DNA of 40,601 bases. Origin: a virus. Shown here in pieces: positions 31,106-37,895 of this stretch. Numbering within the stretch: the stretch's first letter is position 1; the number at the start of each line of letters is the position of its first letter. Made by a program: the position numbers and the translations under genes. The notes under the pieces were generated by a model that made no database searches, had not been told where the DNA came from, and saw only the letters and a list, made by a program, of their open reading frames with translations. Where the stretch lies: positions 1 through 40,601 of the IMG/VR virus record IMGVR_UViG_3300023223_000295; one strand, written 5' to 3'.

Positions 31106-31303
31106 GTGAAAGATTTTAAATCTGATATATTTGGCAGCGTAATAATGGAATGCACTGACAGGGGCGGCGGTACGATGTCATCGACAACAGTAGAAGCCAA
31201 CCTTCTACTGGCCATACTTGAGAAACTAACCGAGATATCAGAAACCAACAAGAAGATACTTGCTGAGACTTCTGATATAAACAGTGAATTTCCACCAAGT
31301 TAG
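31106..31303 (+). CDS. Hypothetical protein, 65 aa, GTG start
   Basis: GTG at 31106 with AAGGAG 7 bases upstream. The second half is a coiled-coil-like helix (LLLAILEKLTEISETNKKIL); the first half has CTDRGGGTMSS. Second gene of the rightward branch. Not recognised. Confidence 0.6.
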   Translation: MKDFKSDIFGSVIMECTDRGGGTMSSTTVEANLLLAILEKLTEISETNKKILAETSDINSEFPPS

Positions 31304-31333
31304 AAATTTCGCATTAATGGCAGGAGTGAGAGA

Positions 31334-31483
31334 GTGACCAATAAACAAATAGATTTGAAAGTTAAAATATATTCTGAGATTCCAATTAATCATAATCGAC
31401 ATATCGTTGCTTACCCATCAATAAAGCAGTGTTTGGAATACAAACAAAAACTCATTGAGCAATCTAAAAGTGACGAATCCTAG
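31334..31483 (+). CDS. Hypothetical protein, 49 aa, GTG start
   Basis: GTG at 31334 with AGGAG 7-9 bases upstream. Basic protein (KQIDLKVKIYSEIPINHNRH, later LEYKQKLIEQSK). Its end runs 20 bases into the 3' end of terL on the opposite strand, with no U-tract terminator between. Not recognised. Confidence 0.55.
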   Translation: MTNKQIDLKVKIYSEIPINHNRHIVAYPSIKQCLEYKQKLIEQSKSDES

Positions 31484-33023
31484 GCGGTAGACTAGGCTGG
31501 CGAGTTAGTGACGTTGCTCTATATCGTAGCGCGTCATAGTCGTGGTCCTCTGCATCTGTATCAATGTCTTCTGGGTTTTTGCTGTCTCTTGGCAGTATCG
31601 GGAATCTAGCAATAATACCTCTGCAGTGCTCCATAAAATATAATGCCGGCCTTTCGCCTACGCCACTTTGAGACTCTTTGGCCTCCAATGCAGCCTCTAA
31701 CATTTCGCATAATAACGAAGCGCCGGCAACACGACTACCAGGCTTTTTATCTGACTTTTCCCACGTTACGCCCTGGGCTTCCATTTTATCGGCCAATGAT
31801 ATTTGTTCGTCATCGTCGTTATTAATTGAGTTATCTGCCGGCCCAGGCCATACCCTGCCTTTTACCATGCCCGGGATAATGTTTAACTCGCCTTTGATAT
31901 CCAATGGCTCGTCGACTTCTTTACCCTCAATCCGCTGGTCAACCCATTTAACCACCTTGGCAACGTTTGACGCTGACATTTTTAGCCCGGTGTTAACCTG
32001 GTCAACTTCGCAGCCGTAGTATTCGCCTATGCAAATAACTGAGCCTCGAGCTGGTGTCCATTGCTTGCCATCTATTTCAACCGTTGTTCCGTCTGCCTCT
32101 GCAAACCATAAGTTACTAAACGGTTTTGATTCACCCCAATCGTGAGAGCGATCAACGTGCCAGCTCTTAGGTATCTGAAATGATTTAACAACGTGAACTA
32201 GTGCATTCCATAGGTGATCGAACCGGCCACCGCTTGTTACGTCCCAAGATCCGTCAATCCATGCCTTACGCTTGTTAGGGTCGCGTATTTTCATTAGGTT
32301 GGCGATGTATTTAGTGTCTAAGAATTTATTTTCTCGCCATGATCCGTGTATTGCAACCCGGGTCAACACAACAACTTCATCCTCTTTTGTTGCCGGGTTA
32401 AACACTGTCATACTTGTTCTGTTTACAGCTCCTCTTGGTACAGGGTCTATGAATCTTTTTTTAACCCAGTTATGACCGACACCAAAAGGGTTTGTTGTAC
32501 TGAAGCACATTAGCGGTATTGGTGGCAATAACGAACCGTCTGGCTTTGGGTAATCTTGCGGCCTGAATGATGATCGTATACACGAAAACATGCTTTCATA
32601 AAATACATCATCGTGTCTTTTGGTTAATTCGTTATATCCTACAAATGGAATTTCCGAACCGTGATAGCCCCAATAGTCATCCGATTTAGCAGCGTATCTA
32701 AATAGCAATTCCTCACCAGTAGGCCACGCCCATTTTAATGATGTATTAGAAGAGTGGAATTTTGCGCCGTCATCGAATAGGTTAAATAGCTTTTTTGATT
32801 GGGCGATTATGTCACTTAGGTTTTTAAATTCTAAATCGAATATTACACCTTTCCAAAACGCACCATAGCCTAGGCCAACATATGACCTGAATTTCATCAG
32901 CTGAGTCGCCGTCTTCATGCTTCCGCGAGTGCCTTCGAACAGGATTTCATCACACGGACATGATAGAGCCAAGCATTGACCGCCAGGTTGAGGCTCTATT
33001 ACTACATTGTACTTAACTGGCAT
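31464..33023 (-). CDS. terL: Terminase large subunit, 519 aa
   Basis: Packaging motor and nuclease. Walker A-like EGTRGSMKT (residues 30-38), Walker B-like IPFVGYNEL (about 127-135), a coupling STTNPFG motif, and a C-terminal RNase-H-like nuclease with HDWGESKPF and later Asp-rich segments (DAEDHDYDALRY near the end). Length is normal. Its start overlaps terS by 11 bases. Its 3' end overlaps a + strand ORF, marking the boundary with the accessory cassette. Confidence 0.93.
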   Translation of the reverse strand: MPVKYNVVIEPQPGGQCLALSCPCDEILFEGTRGSMKTATQLMKFRSYVGLGYGAFWKGVIFDLEFKNLSDIIAQSKKLFNLFDDGAKFHSSNTSLKWAWPTGEELLFRYAAKSDDYWGYHGSEIPFVGYNELTKRHDDVFYESMFSCIRSSFRPQDYPKPDGSLLPPIPLMCFSTTNPFGVGHNWVKKRFIDPVPRGAVNRTSMTVFNPATKEDEVVVLTRVAIHGSWRENKFLDTKYIANLMKIRDPNKRKAWIDGSWDVTSGGRFDHLWNALVHVVKSFQIPKSWHVDRSHDWGESKPFSNLWFAEADGTTVEIDGKQWTPARGSVICIGEYYGCEVDQVNTGLKMSASNVAKVVKWVDQRIEGKEVDEPLDIKGELNIIPGMVKGRVWPGPADNSINNDDDEQISLADKMEAQGVTWEKSDKKPGSRVAGASLLCEMLEAALEAKESQSGVGERPALYFMEHCRGIIARFPILPRDSKNPEDIDTDAEDHDYDALRYRATSLTRQPSLPPRIRHF

Positions 33024-33633
33024 TTAATATTGCTTCTTGTTGCGCTTTTGCTGCAGCTTCCCAATCGTCTATGTTGTCAGCCGATGGTACAGGCATTATG
33101 TTTTGAATATTATTTACTACCGTCTCGTCTTTATCCCACGCTTTAACGGTAACGTGTCGACCAATCATGTCGAGGTTTTTAGCTTTGTCCGGCCATTTAA
33201 CTTTCTCGATAATTGTATCTAATGTTTCTTCGTCTGCAATCGTGGTTATCATGCGCTTCATGTCTAATGCGCTTATTGAAATGCGCCAAGACTTAGGCCA
33301 CTGGTCAAGGGGCCTAAAACCGCTTAGGTCGGGCTTTATTATATCTAGGACATCGAGGTTATCTATTTCGTGTAAACGCCTTAAAACATAGTTAGAATCT
33401 ATTTTAAAGTCATCGTTAGCCGTGTCTCTATGGGATTTTTGTAATTCTAGGATTCTTAGGTTTATCTTAGGGTGATTGTATTTCTTGTCTGCCTGGACCC
33501 CTAAAGCGTTTTTTGTGTAATTTTTCCATGTCCAACCGGATACCTTAAATGCTGCCACCTTGTCGCCACCATTCAAAACAACCTCTTGAGCAAACCTCTC
33601 TTGTTTCAAGTTTAATATATTCTTGCTTGACAT
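33013..33633 (-). CDS. terS: Terminase small subunit (Terminase_2-type), 206 aa
   Basis: DNA-recognition subunit. N-terminal HTH region (NLKQERFAQEVVLNGGDKVA, then AAFKVSGW), followed by ILELQKSH, VLRRLHEIDNLDVLDI and AKNLDMIGRHV, typical of Terminase_2. The acidic C-terminus would contact TerL. A cos or pac site is expected in or near this gene but cannot be identified. An extended -10 (TGA-TATAAT) lies upstream. Confidence 0.88.
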   Translation of the reverse strand: MSSKNILNLKQERFAQEVVLNGGDKVAAFKVSGWTWKNYTKNALGVQADKKYNHPKINLRILELQKSHRDTANDDFKIDSNYVLRRLHEIDNLDVLDIIKPDLSGFRPLDQWPKSWRISISALDMKRMITTIADEETLDTIIEKVKWPDKAKNLDMIGRHVTVKAWDKDETVVNNIQNIMPVPSADNIDDWEAAAKAQQEAILNAS

Positions 33634-33656
33634 ATGTGACTCACATTTATTGTCTG

Positions 33657-33684
33657 CCCCACTGGGGAATGATTCATTATATCA
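33657..33684 (-). promoter_or_regulatory. Late-type promoter of the terminase operon and 5' hairpin
   Basis: Extended -10 TGA-TATAAT (33684-33676) in the GTGATATAAT motif. Transcription would start near 33669, so CCCC-ACT-GGGG (33657-33667) forms the very 5' end of the mRNA, a typical stabiliser. The -35 is poor (TTTTGC at spacer 17). Confidence 0.65.
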
Positions 33685-33704
33685 CATTGCGATAGATAGC
33701 AAAA

Positions 33705-33722
33705 AGCCGCGGTTAAACGGCT
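33705..33722 (-). terminator. Intrinsic terminator before terS
   Basis: AGCCG (33705-33709) pairs with CGGCT (33718-33722); on the - strand TTTTTGC follows. It ends the accessory operon just upstream of the terminase promoter. Confidence 0.7.
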
Positions 33723-33743
33723 AATGATAATGCTTTTTAGTTT

Positions 33744-33959
33744 CTATTTCGCTTCGGTAAAGTCCACGTAGAAAGCTTGGCCTGGTTTAAATTTGCCGGA
33801 CAATTCCGGATTGGTGATGGTGAGCTCTACTGACCCGGCGGGTGTAAATTTTGAAAAAGTATTATCTTCTGCCGTACCGTTAGTTACCGCTGACATTTTT
33901 AATACTTCGCCGTACTCAGTTAAACATACCGAATCGACTCTCATTTTTGCTTTCATCAT
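33744..33959 (-). CDS. Conserved phage hypothetical protein, 71 aa
   Basis: Beta-rich: MRVDSVCLTEYGEVLKMSAV, then NTFSKFTPAGSVELTI and the C-terminal GKFKPGQAFYVDFTEA. I recall this ending in many phage small proteins without known function. Two adjacent ATG codons (33959, 33956) serve as start. Last gene before the terminator. Confidence 0.75.
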   Translation of the reverse strand: MMKAKMRVDSVCLTEYGEVLKMSAVTNGTAEDNTFSKFTPAGSVELTITNPELSGKFKPGQAFYVDFTEAK

Positions 33960-33997
33960 TTTAATTTGCCTTTTTGTTGGTTAAATTATTTTACCTG

Positions 33998-34099
33998 TTA
34001 CTTCCTTTTTCCGCGGGGCTTTCTCGCAATCTTGCGGGCTTCCTCTGTGCGCTTCCTTGCCTGGTTCTTTTTGCGTTCTGATTCGTTGTGTTTTGGCAT
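33998..34099 (-). CDS. Basic microprotein, 33 aa
   Basis: Begins MPKHNESERKKNQARKRTEE; 16 of 33 residues are Lys or Arg. CGGAG lies 8 bases before the ATG. No hydrophobic core, so it is probably disordered or a single helix binding nucleic acid or an acidic partner. It lies between the HslV-like gene and the 71-aa gene. Confidence 0.65.
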   Translation of the reverse strand: MPKHNESERKKNQARKRTEEARKIARKPRGKRK

Positions 34100-34124
34100 T
34101 GTGATTACTCCGGTTAAATATTTA

Positions 34125-34565
34125 CTATATCACATTACCTGTTTCAACATCGAAAACCTGAATTTTTCCGCCGGTATAGACGTCGCGTGTCATGGCGTAC
34201 TCGACAGCCTCTTTCGCTGATTTGCCGAAATCCATAGCTGATGTAGCAAAGTCCGCTCCACTTCCATGCGTATCATCATAAGTTAATTCGTCTTCGCAAT
34301 AATGACAATCTTTATTTTGATAAACAGAGAATGCTTTTTTATCTCGGATTAGAATTGCAGAAACTTCAAGCTGCACGTCAATTACATCTAAAGGCTTGAG
34401 TGTTACAAATCTCTCATAGTCGCATGTAACGCCGCAAATTACCCACACCCCTAGCTCGTTAGTGATTATCTTGTTGAATTTATCGGTTGTTACCCTTCCG
34501 CCCTGCGTAACAAGACTATCAACTGCTATTTGTTTGTCTTTATGGTGATAAGCGATTGTCGTCAT
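34125..34565 (-). CDS. HslV-like (20S proteasome-type) Ntn hydrolase, 146 aa
   Basis: N-terminal-nucleophile protease fold: MTTIAYHHKDKQIAVDSLVT supplies Thr2 as nucleophile after Met removal, with Asp16 and Lys32 (TDKFNKI) as partner residues, and HGSGADFA (100-107) matches the GSG region of HslV and proteasome beta subunits. VWVICGVTCDYERF is the next strand. HslV is about 175 aa; this is shorter. No HslU-like ATPase is in the window. Substrate is unknown; a head-maturation, defence-evasion or peptide role are options. Confidence 0.75.
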   Translation of the reverse strand: MTTIAYHHKDKQIAVDSLVTQGGRVTTDKFNKIITNELGVWVICGVTCDYERFVTLKPLDVIDVQLEVSAILIRDKKAFSVYQNKDCHYCEDELTYDDTHGSGADFATSAMDFGKSAKEAVEYAMTRDVYTGGKIQVFDVETGNVI

Positions 34566-34578
34566 ATCTCTACCCTCG

Positions 34579-34821
34579 TTAGTTTAATGCCACTAATTTG
34601 TTATCAAAAAATTCAATAGGTACCGGATCAAAAAATGTCGGCATTGTCACTGCTGAATATTCATCTAAACACCCAGTTAAATTTATGACGTTCGGTTTTT
34701 TAAGTTTTGGGGCGCAACCAATAACTTGCATTAGCGACATACCAAGGTTTTTGTCATTTATCACAACATAACTGATACGCTGGGCGCTAGTGGTTAGATG
34801 CTTCTTAAATGCTTTATTCAT
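34579..34821 (-). CDS. Hypothetical protein, 80 aa
   Basis: Not recognised. Lys-rich N-terminus (MNKAFKKHLTTSAQRISYVV) and mixed strands (CAPKLKKPNVINLTGCLDEY). Its ATG overlaps the preceding gene's stop by 4 bases. No TM. Confidence 0.6.
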   Translation of the reverse strand: MNKAFKKHLTTSAQRISYVVINDKNLGMSLMQVIGCAPKLKKPNVINLTGCLDEYSAVTMPTFFDPVPIEFFDNKLVALN

Positions 34822-35141
34822 TTTTTCCCTTGCTCCTTAATCGTGATAATTGGCTTCATGCTCGTATGCCTTGGGTGAGGTCGATAATCAATATAGTTTC
34901 CGGTTGACACGTACATGCATCCACCGAACCATCTATGGAATATGGCGCGCTTAAACTTTCCTTTGGTTATCGCATGACAAATATAAACCGTATCGCCTGC
35001 CTTTGGGTGCCAATCTTTTTTTCGAAGTCGAACATCTTTTATCCCAATTTTATACAAATTCCAAAATTCAACCGCTATAGCTACCAATAAAATGAAGATT
35101 AGGGCTGATATAGCGGAATATGAATAACATTGAGCGGGCAT
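34818..35141 (-). CDS. N-terminal TM protein, 107 aa
   Basis: One hydrophobic segment (SALIFILLVAIAVEFW) at residues 11-26, then a basic, aromatic cytoplasmic domain (KDWHPKAGDTVYICHAITKG, RWFGGCMYVSTGNYIDY). Shares one base with the preceding gene's stop. Possibly an inner-membrane anchored protein acting on incoming DNA or lysis; not recognised. Confidence 0.65.
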   Translation of the reverse strand: MPAQCYSYSAISALIFILLVAIAVEFWNLYKIGIKDVRLRKKDWHPKAGDTVYICHAITKGKFKRAIFHRWFGGCMYVSTGNYIDYRPHPRHTSMKPIITIKEQGKK

Positions 35142-36100
35142 TATTTATCGCCGTTTAATTTGATTGTGAATTTGTCGGATTCCAATATATTCTTTGCTAG
35201 ACACTTAATCCCGCCGTTGAAATTGGACACCATAAACTTAGACATCTCATCCCGAAGATTTTGTTCGTCTGTATTGACCGGGCCGAATAGTAATGTATTT
35301 ATTTTAACTAACGGCGAGCTTCCCGTTGTGAGGTTTTCAATCCACGCATGATTTTTGTGGTAATGGATAACCCTACAATCAAACCAGTTTACTCCTCCCT
35401 TTAACTTGTAGCGACAATCAACGCCAACGTAAGGGAGCCCGCCATTATCAGCCATCGCCTGAGTAAACACCGGCTTGTCATCGGAGATAGATTCGACAGA
35501 GTTTACCGTTTCGCTAGGAATAACAGAATCGCTAGGAGTTTTTACTTTGTCAAAATCGATTTTGCCTTTTAGTTGGTTTAACTCAATAAAGCTCGCTACC
35601 ATGTCGGCCGCTGGTGTGGCCCAATGTTTTTCACTAAATGTCAAAGGCTCTTTCAGTGAGGTCAACCATCCAGCAAAAGCATACAGAGCTGTTGCCGCGT
35701 TAATTTCCGGCTTATCATCGGCCTGAGCGTAACATTCAGGTTTTGGTGCTGGCTTTTGCATGGCGGTTTCCTTTGTGTAAATGTCGTAAAGGGCGTCGAA
35801 GTTTGGGTGGTATGATTCGATATCGGTAGACCAATCCAGAAATTTTGCTGGCTGTGGTTTTATATCACAAACGCGATTAGCAATCGTGTAGTCAACAATC
35901 ACGTCATCACCCACAGGCTGCTTGCCGGTGTTTGGGCGGTCGGCGAATGAGGTTAAAAAACAATTCTCAGGCTCGTAGCTAGGATTATCGATATCATCAA
36001 AAGTTATGCTGTAATTATTCCATTGGCAATAATTAACAACATCACCAACCGCCAATTCAATGCCTTTCGCTTTTAGCCAGCTCACTGAAATTTTCTTCAT
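35141..36100 (-). CDS. Conserved phage hypothetical protein, 319 aa
   Basis: Multi-segment soluble protein: LAVGDVVNYCQWNNYSITFD at the start, an acidic middle with repeated Asp/Glu-Pro, FAGWLTSLKEPLTFSE, and a C-terminal PYVGVDCRYKLKGGVNWFDC that I recall in phage proteins of variable middle. No enzymatic motif. Starts in an ATGA overlap with the HNH gene upstream. Confidence 0.6.
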   Translation of the reverse strand: MKKISVSWLKAKGIELAVGDVVNYCQWNNYSITFDDIDNPSYEPENCFLTSFADRPNTGKQPVGDDVIVDYTIANRVCDIKPQPAKFLDWSTDIESYHPNFDALYDIYTKETAMQKPAPKPECYAQADDKPEINAATALYAFAGWLTSLKEPLTFSEKHWATPAADMVASFIELNQLKGKIDFDKVKTPSDSVIPSETVNSVESISDDKPVFTQAMADNGGLPYVGVDCRYKLKGGVNWFDCRVIHYHKNHAWIENLTTGSSPLVKINTLLFGPVNTDEQNLRDEMSKFMVSNFNGGIKCLAKNILESDKFTIKLNGDK

Positions 36101-36732
36101 TTGATGTTACTCCTTAGTTGCTGTGCGTGTAATCGTAAGCCAGATGAAATACGCTCATCACTTTGCTCGCCTGCGGCCCGTAAGATTATTTTTATTTTAG
36201 CTTTGACATAAGCCTTTGATGCGTCGTCGACATTTAAAAAACAACCAATGAACTTTCTTTTGTCTCCATCATTAACTCTTGCTACATATTTTCCCGAGCG
36301 TACGCTCCAGGTAACTCCTTGCGGGCATTCTCCCTGAGTAGCACCACAACCGTTCAGTAGTAAATTTAACGGCTTTGTAACGAAACAACACGTTTCAGGT
36401 GAATAGAGTTTATTCCCGGGTTTAATAATGTCTTTGTCTATCTCTTTGCTGTTCCAGTCTTGGGTTTTCATCCACGACTTAAAGGATACAAAGTAAAGCC
36501 ACCCTTCGCAGACCGTGCAATTTCTGTACGTCGGATGTTTTCGATCATGTTTTTCGCTGAAGCACCTCTGTATCATGCTATGCCATTTTCTGTAAAACGG
36601 ACACCTTATGTACTTTCCGTCTATTTTAATAATAGTTAGGTAGCTAGCATCATTGATACCATGACCATAAACTAAACCTCTTTTTGATAGGGATAATTTA
36701 TTAGCAGGTATTTCTACGAATTTATTTTTCAT
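36097..36732 (-). CDS. HNH-type endonuclease with AP2-like C-terminus, 211 aa
   Basis: Selfish-type endonuclease. Pattern YRKWHSMIQRCF, then HPTYRNCTVCEGW, FKSWM and IDKDIIKPGNKLYSPETCCF, as in phage HNH proteins; the C-terminal 70 residues (QGVTWSVRSGKYVARV, RKFIGCFLNVDDASKA) are AP2-like and resemble the end of the + strand HNH at 6136-6645. The architecture of the N-terminal part differs, so the two AP2 tails may be related. AGAGG precedes the ATG. Confidence 0.8.
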   Translation of the reverse strand: MKNKFVEIPANKLSLSKRGLVYGHGINDASYLTIIKIDGKYIRCPFYRKWHSMIQRCFSEKHDRKHPTYRNCTVCEGWLYFVSFKSWMKTQDWNSKEIDKDIIKPGNKLYSPETCCFVTKPLNLLLNGCGATQGECPQGVTWSVRSGKYVARVNDGDKRKFIGCFLNVDDASKAYVKAKIKIILRAAGEQSDERISSGLRLHAQQLRSNIK

Positions 36733-36758
36733 GTGAACCTCTCATAGCTAGGTTAGCA

Positions 36759-36818
36759 TCAGTAAAATCTTGCTAAACAAGCCAATGCGACTATTGCAAC
36801 AACGCCGTATTCAACCAT
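36759..36818 (-). CDS. TM micro-ORF, 19 aa
   Basis: MVEYGVVAIVALACLARFY, a single hydrophobic helix. It resembles the start of the 35-aa protein at 36988-37095 (MAEYGAIVIGTLIYLIY) in sequence and in upstream DNA (GAGCG before a T-rich stretch and the ATG). Short and weakly supported alone; the resemblance is the main argument. Confidence 0.35.
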   Translation of the reverse strand: MVEYGVVAIVALACLARFY

Positions 36819-36823
36819 GTAAA

Positions 36824-36997
36824 CTAAGCGCTCGAATTTGTGGTTAACTTTGTTTTACGGCACCAGACATCGCCGTCAATCCATTTACAGCCCATTTCGA
36901 TATAGCGATAGACCTGAGTCCTATCTTTACCAATTGACTTAGCAAATGCTCGCTTGCTGCCGTTGTGGTTTTCTTTTATGTGTTGCTCTAAATCCAT
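36824..36997 (-). CDS. Mini-HTH, Cro-like DNA-binding protein, 57 aa
   Basis: Helix-turn-helix AFAKSIG then RTQVYRYI, followed by CKWIDGDVWCRKTK. It matches the 51-aa + strand protein at 3330-3485 along its length (FA-SIG, QV-R-I, C-W--G-VW---TK). So it is probably the paralogous Cro-like regulator of the leftward arm. AAGG precedes the ATG; the start overlaps the end of the 35-aa TM protein. Confidence 0.75.
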   Translation of the reverse strand: MDLEQHIKENHNGSKRAFAKSIGKDRTQVYRYIEMGCKWIDGDVWCRKTKLTTNSSA

Positions 36998-37095
36998 GTT
37001 GCCGCCTTATAAATTAGATAGATTAATGTGCCTATTACAATTGCGCCATATTCGGCCATTACAAAGTAACGCTCTGTTTTTTGGGGATCGTCCAT
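36988..37095 (-). CDS. Single-TM microprotein, 35 aa
   Basis: Begins MDDPQKTERYFVMAEYGAIV, then IGTLIYLIYKAATWI: a short charged N-terminus and one hydrophobic helix. The ATG at 37095 is preceded by a poor binding site; an inner ATG at 37059 is possible. Its 3' end overlaps the mini-HTH start. Its resemblance to the 19-aa ORF at 36759-36818 suggests a local duplication. Confidence 0.45.
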   Translation of the reverse strand: MDDPQKTERYFVMAEYGAIVIGTLIYLIYKAATWI

Positions 37096-37140
37096 CCTGG
37101 TCGTGATTTATTCCTTTGACCCCGAAGGGACGATTAATTG

Positions 37141-37365
37141 TTAAGCCAAAGATAGCTTTCTATCTATTACTTGCCCTGTAGTTACGTTGATTACGTTCAC
37201 AACGCGTATGTCGCGCATTTCAGGGGTTAGTCGCTTAAGATACTCGGAGAACTCAACAGTGCTTGATAACACAGTCTTATGGTCTAAAAGATTGTTACCA
37301 TGATTCACACTCACAACAAATGAATAATAGTCTTTGCTGTTTAGGTTCTTAAGATATGCTTTCAT
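37141..37365 (-). CDS. Hypothetical protein, 74 aa
   Basis: First gene after the early-type promoter at 37406-37444. Alpha-beta, with YLKNLNSKDYYSFVVSVNHG, then RDIRVVNVINVTTGQVIDRK. The ATG follows AAGGCAGACACC. No family is recognised. It begins the unit that contains the small TM proteins, mini-HTH and HNH genes. Confidence 0.65.
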   Translation of the reverse strand: MKAYLKNLNSKDYYSFVVSVNHGNNLLDHKTVLSSTVEFSEYLKRLTPEMRDIRVVNVINVTTGQVIDRKLSLA

Positions 37366-37405
37366 GGTGTCTGCCTTTTTTGTTGTTCGCCTTGTCTATG
37401 TACTA

Positions 37406-37444
37406 ATAATAATACACAATTATGACACATGCAACTGTTTTGTT
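37406..37444 (-). promoter_or_regulatory. Early-type promoter with AACAAAACAGTTGC element
   Basis: AACAAAACAGTTGC (37444-37431) overlaps -35 TTGCAT (37434-37429); spacer 17; -10 TATTAT (37411-37406). Two of 14 bases differ from the elements at 2291 and 21631. Transcription would begin about 37400 and run through the accessory genes to the terminator at 33705-33722. Confidence 0.8.
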
Positions 37445-37457
37445 GAATTCAAAGCAT

Positions 37458-37482
37458 AAAAAAACCACCCCGAAGGATGGTT
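37458..37482 (-). terminator. Intrinsic terminator of the lysis block
   Basis: AACCACCC (37463-37470) pairs with GGATGGTT (37475-37482) around a UUCG-type loop, with one G-U pair; on the - strand seven T follow. It ends the lysis transcript just before the early-type promoter at 37444. The 140 bases between it and the holin-like stop hold no recognised gene or RNA. Confidence 0.85.
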
Positions 37483-37623
37483 AGTTATTTGTATTGATGT
37501 CATAGCCCTACGATATTAATACAATTGGTGCGCCACACCTAGACGTTATCACCCCCTTGTTATTGAGAGTTCAGGTAGCGATTCCTGTCGGTCTAATTCT
37601 TTATGCGCCTGTAAATCCGTTAT

Positions 37624-37866
37624 TCATGATTCGTTCTCTGTCTTTTGTTTTCGTCTGTCAGACCATTTATAAGCGATAGTCTGCGCCCTTTCCAATATCA
37701 GTACAGCTATTGATATCATTGTTAACGCCAATGCGTAATCGGTAGGAAGCCATGTAGCAACATCCATAGTTGTTTCGGGAATAACATCAGCAGCCTGGGC
37801 CGTTGTTAGGCTTGTGGTTGTGGCTATCGATCCCAGCAATATCTTATCAGCTAACGATTTAGTCAT
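37624..37866 (-). CDS. Holin-like protein, 80 aa
   Basis: Start at 37866 chosen because AAGGAGGAG lies 9 bases upstream; a longer frame from 37914 has no binding site and overlaps the previous gene. Features: a first hydrophobic stretch (LLGSIATTTSLTTAQAADVI), the block WLPTDYALALTMISIAVLIL ending in ER, and a charged tail (KWSDRRKQKTENES), typical of small phage holins. It would form the membrane lesion for lysis. An in-frame extension lies beyond its TGA stop. Confidence 0.7.
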   Translation of the reverse strand: MTKSLADKILLGSIATTTSLTTAQAADVIPETTMDVATWLPTDYALALTMISIAVLILERAQTIAYKWSDRRKQKTENES

Positions 37867-37895
37867 TTCGTTTAGCTCCTCCTTGATTATTTCGA

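Noticed and set aside
34114-34123. GTGATATAGT as a promoter for the 33-aa gene
   Set aside because: Its transcript would start within the gene's own binding site; more likely a chance match next to the HslV-like stop.
37483-37623. Possible tRNA or small RNA after the holin gene
   Set aside because: No cloverleaf with acceptor, anticodon and T arms could be built; only the terminator at 37458-37482 and the read-through frame are evident.
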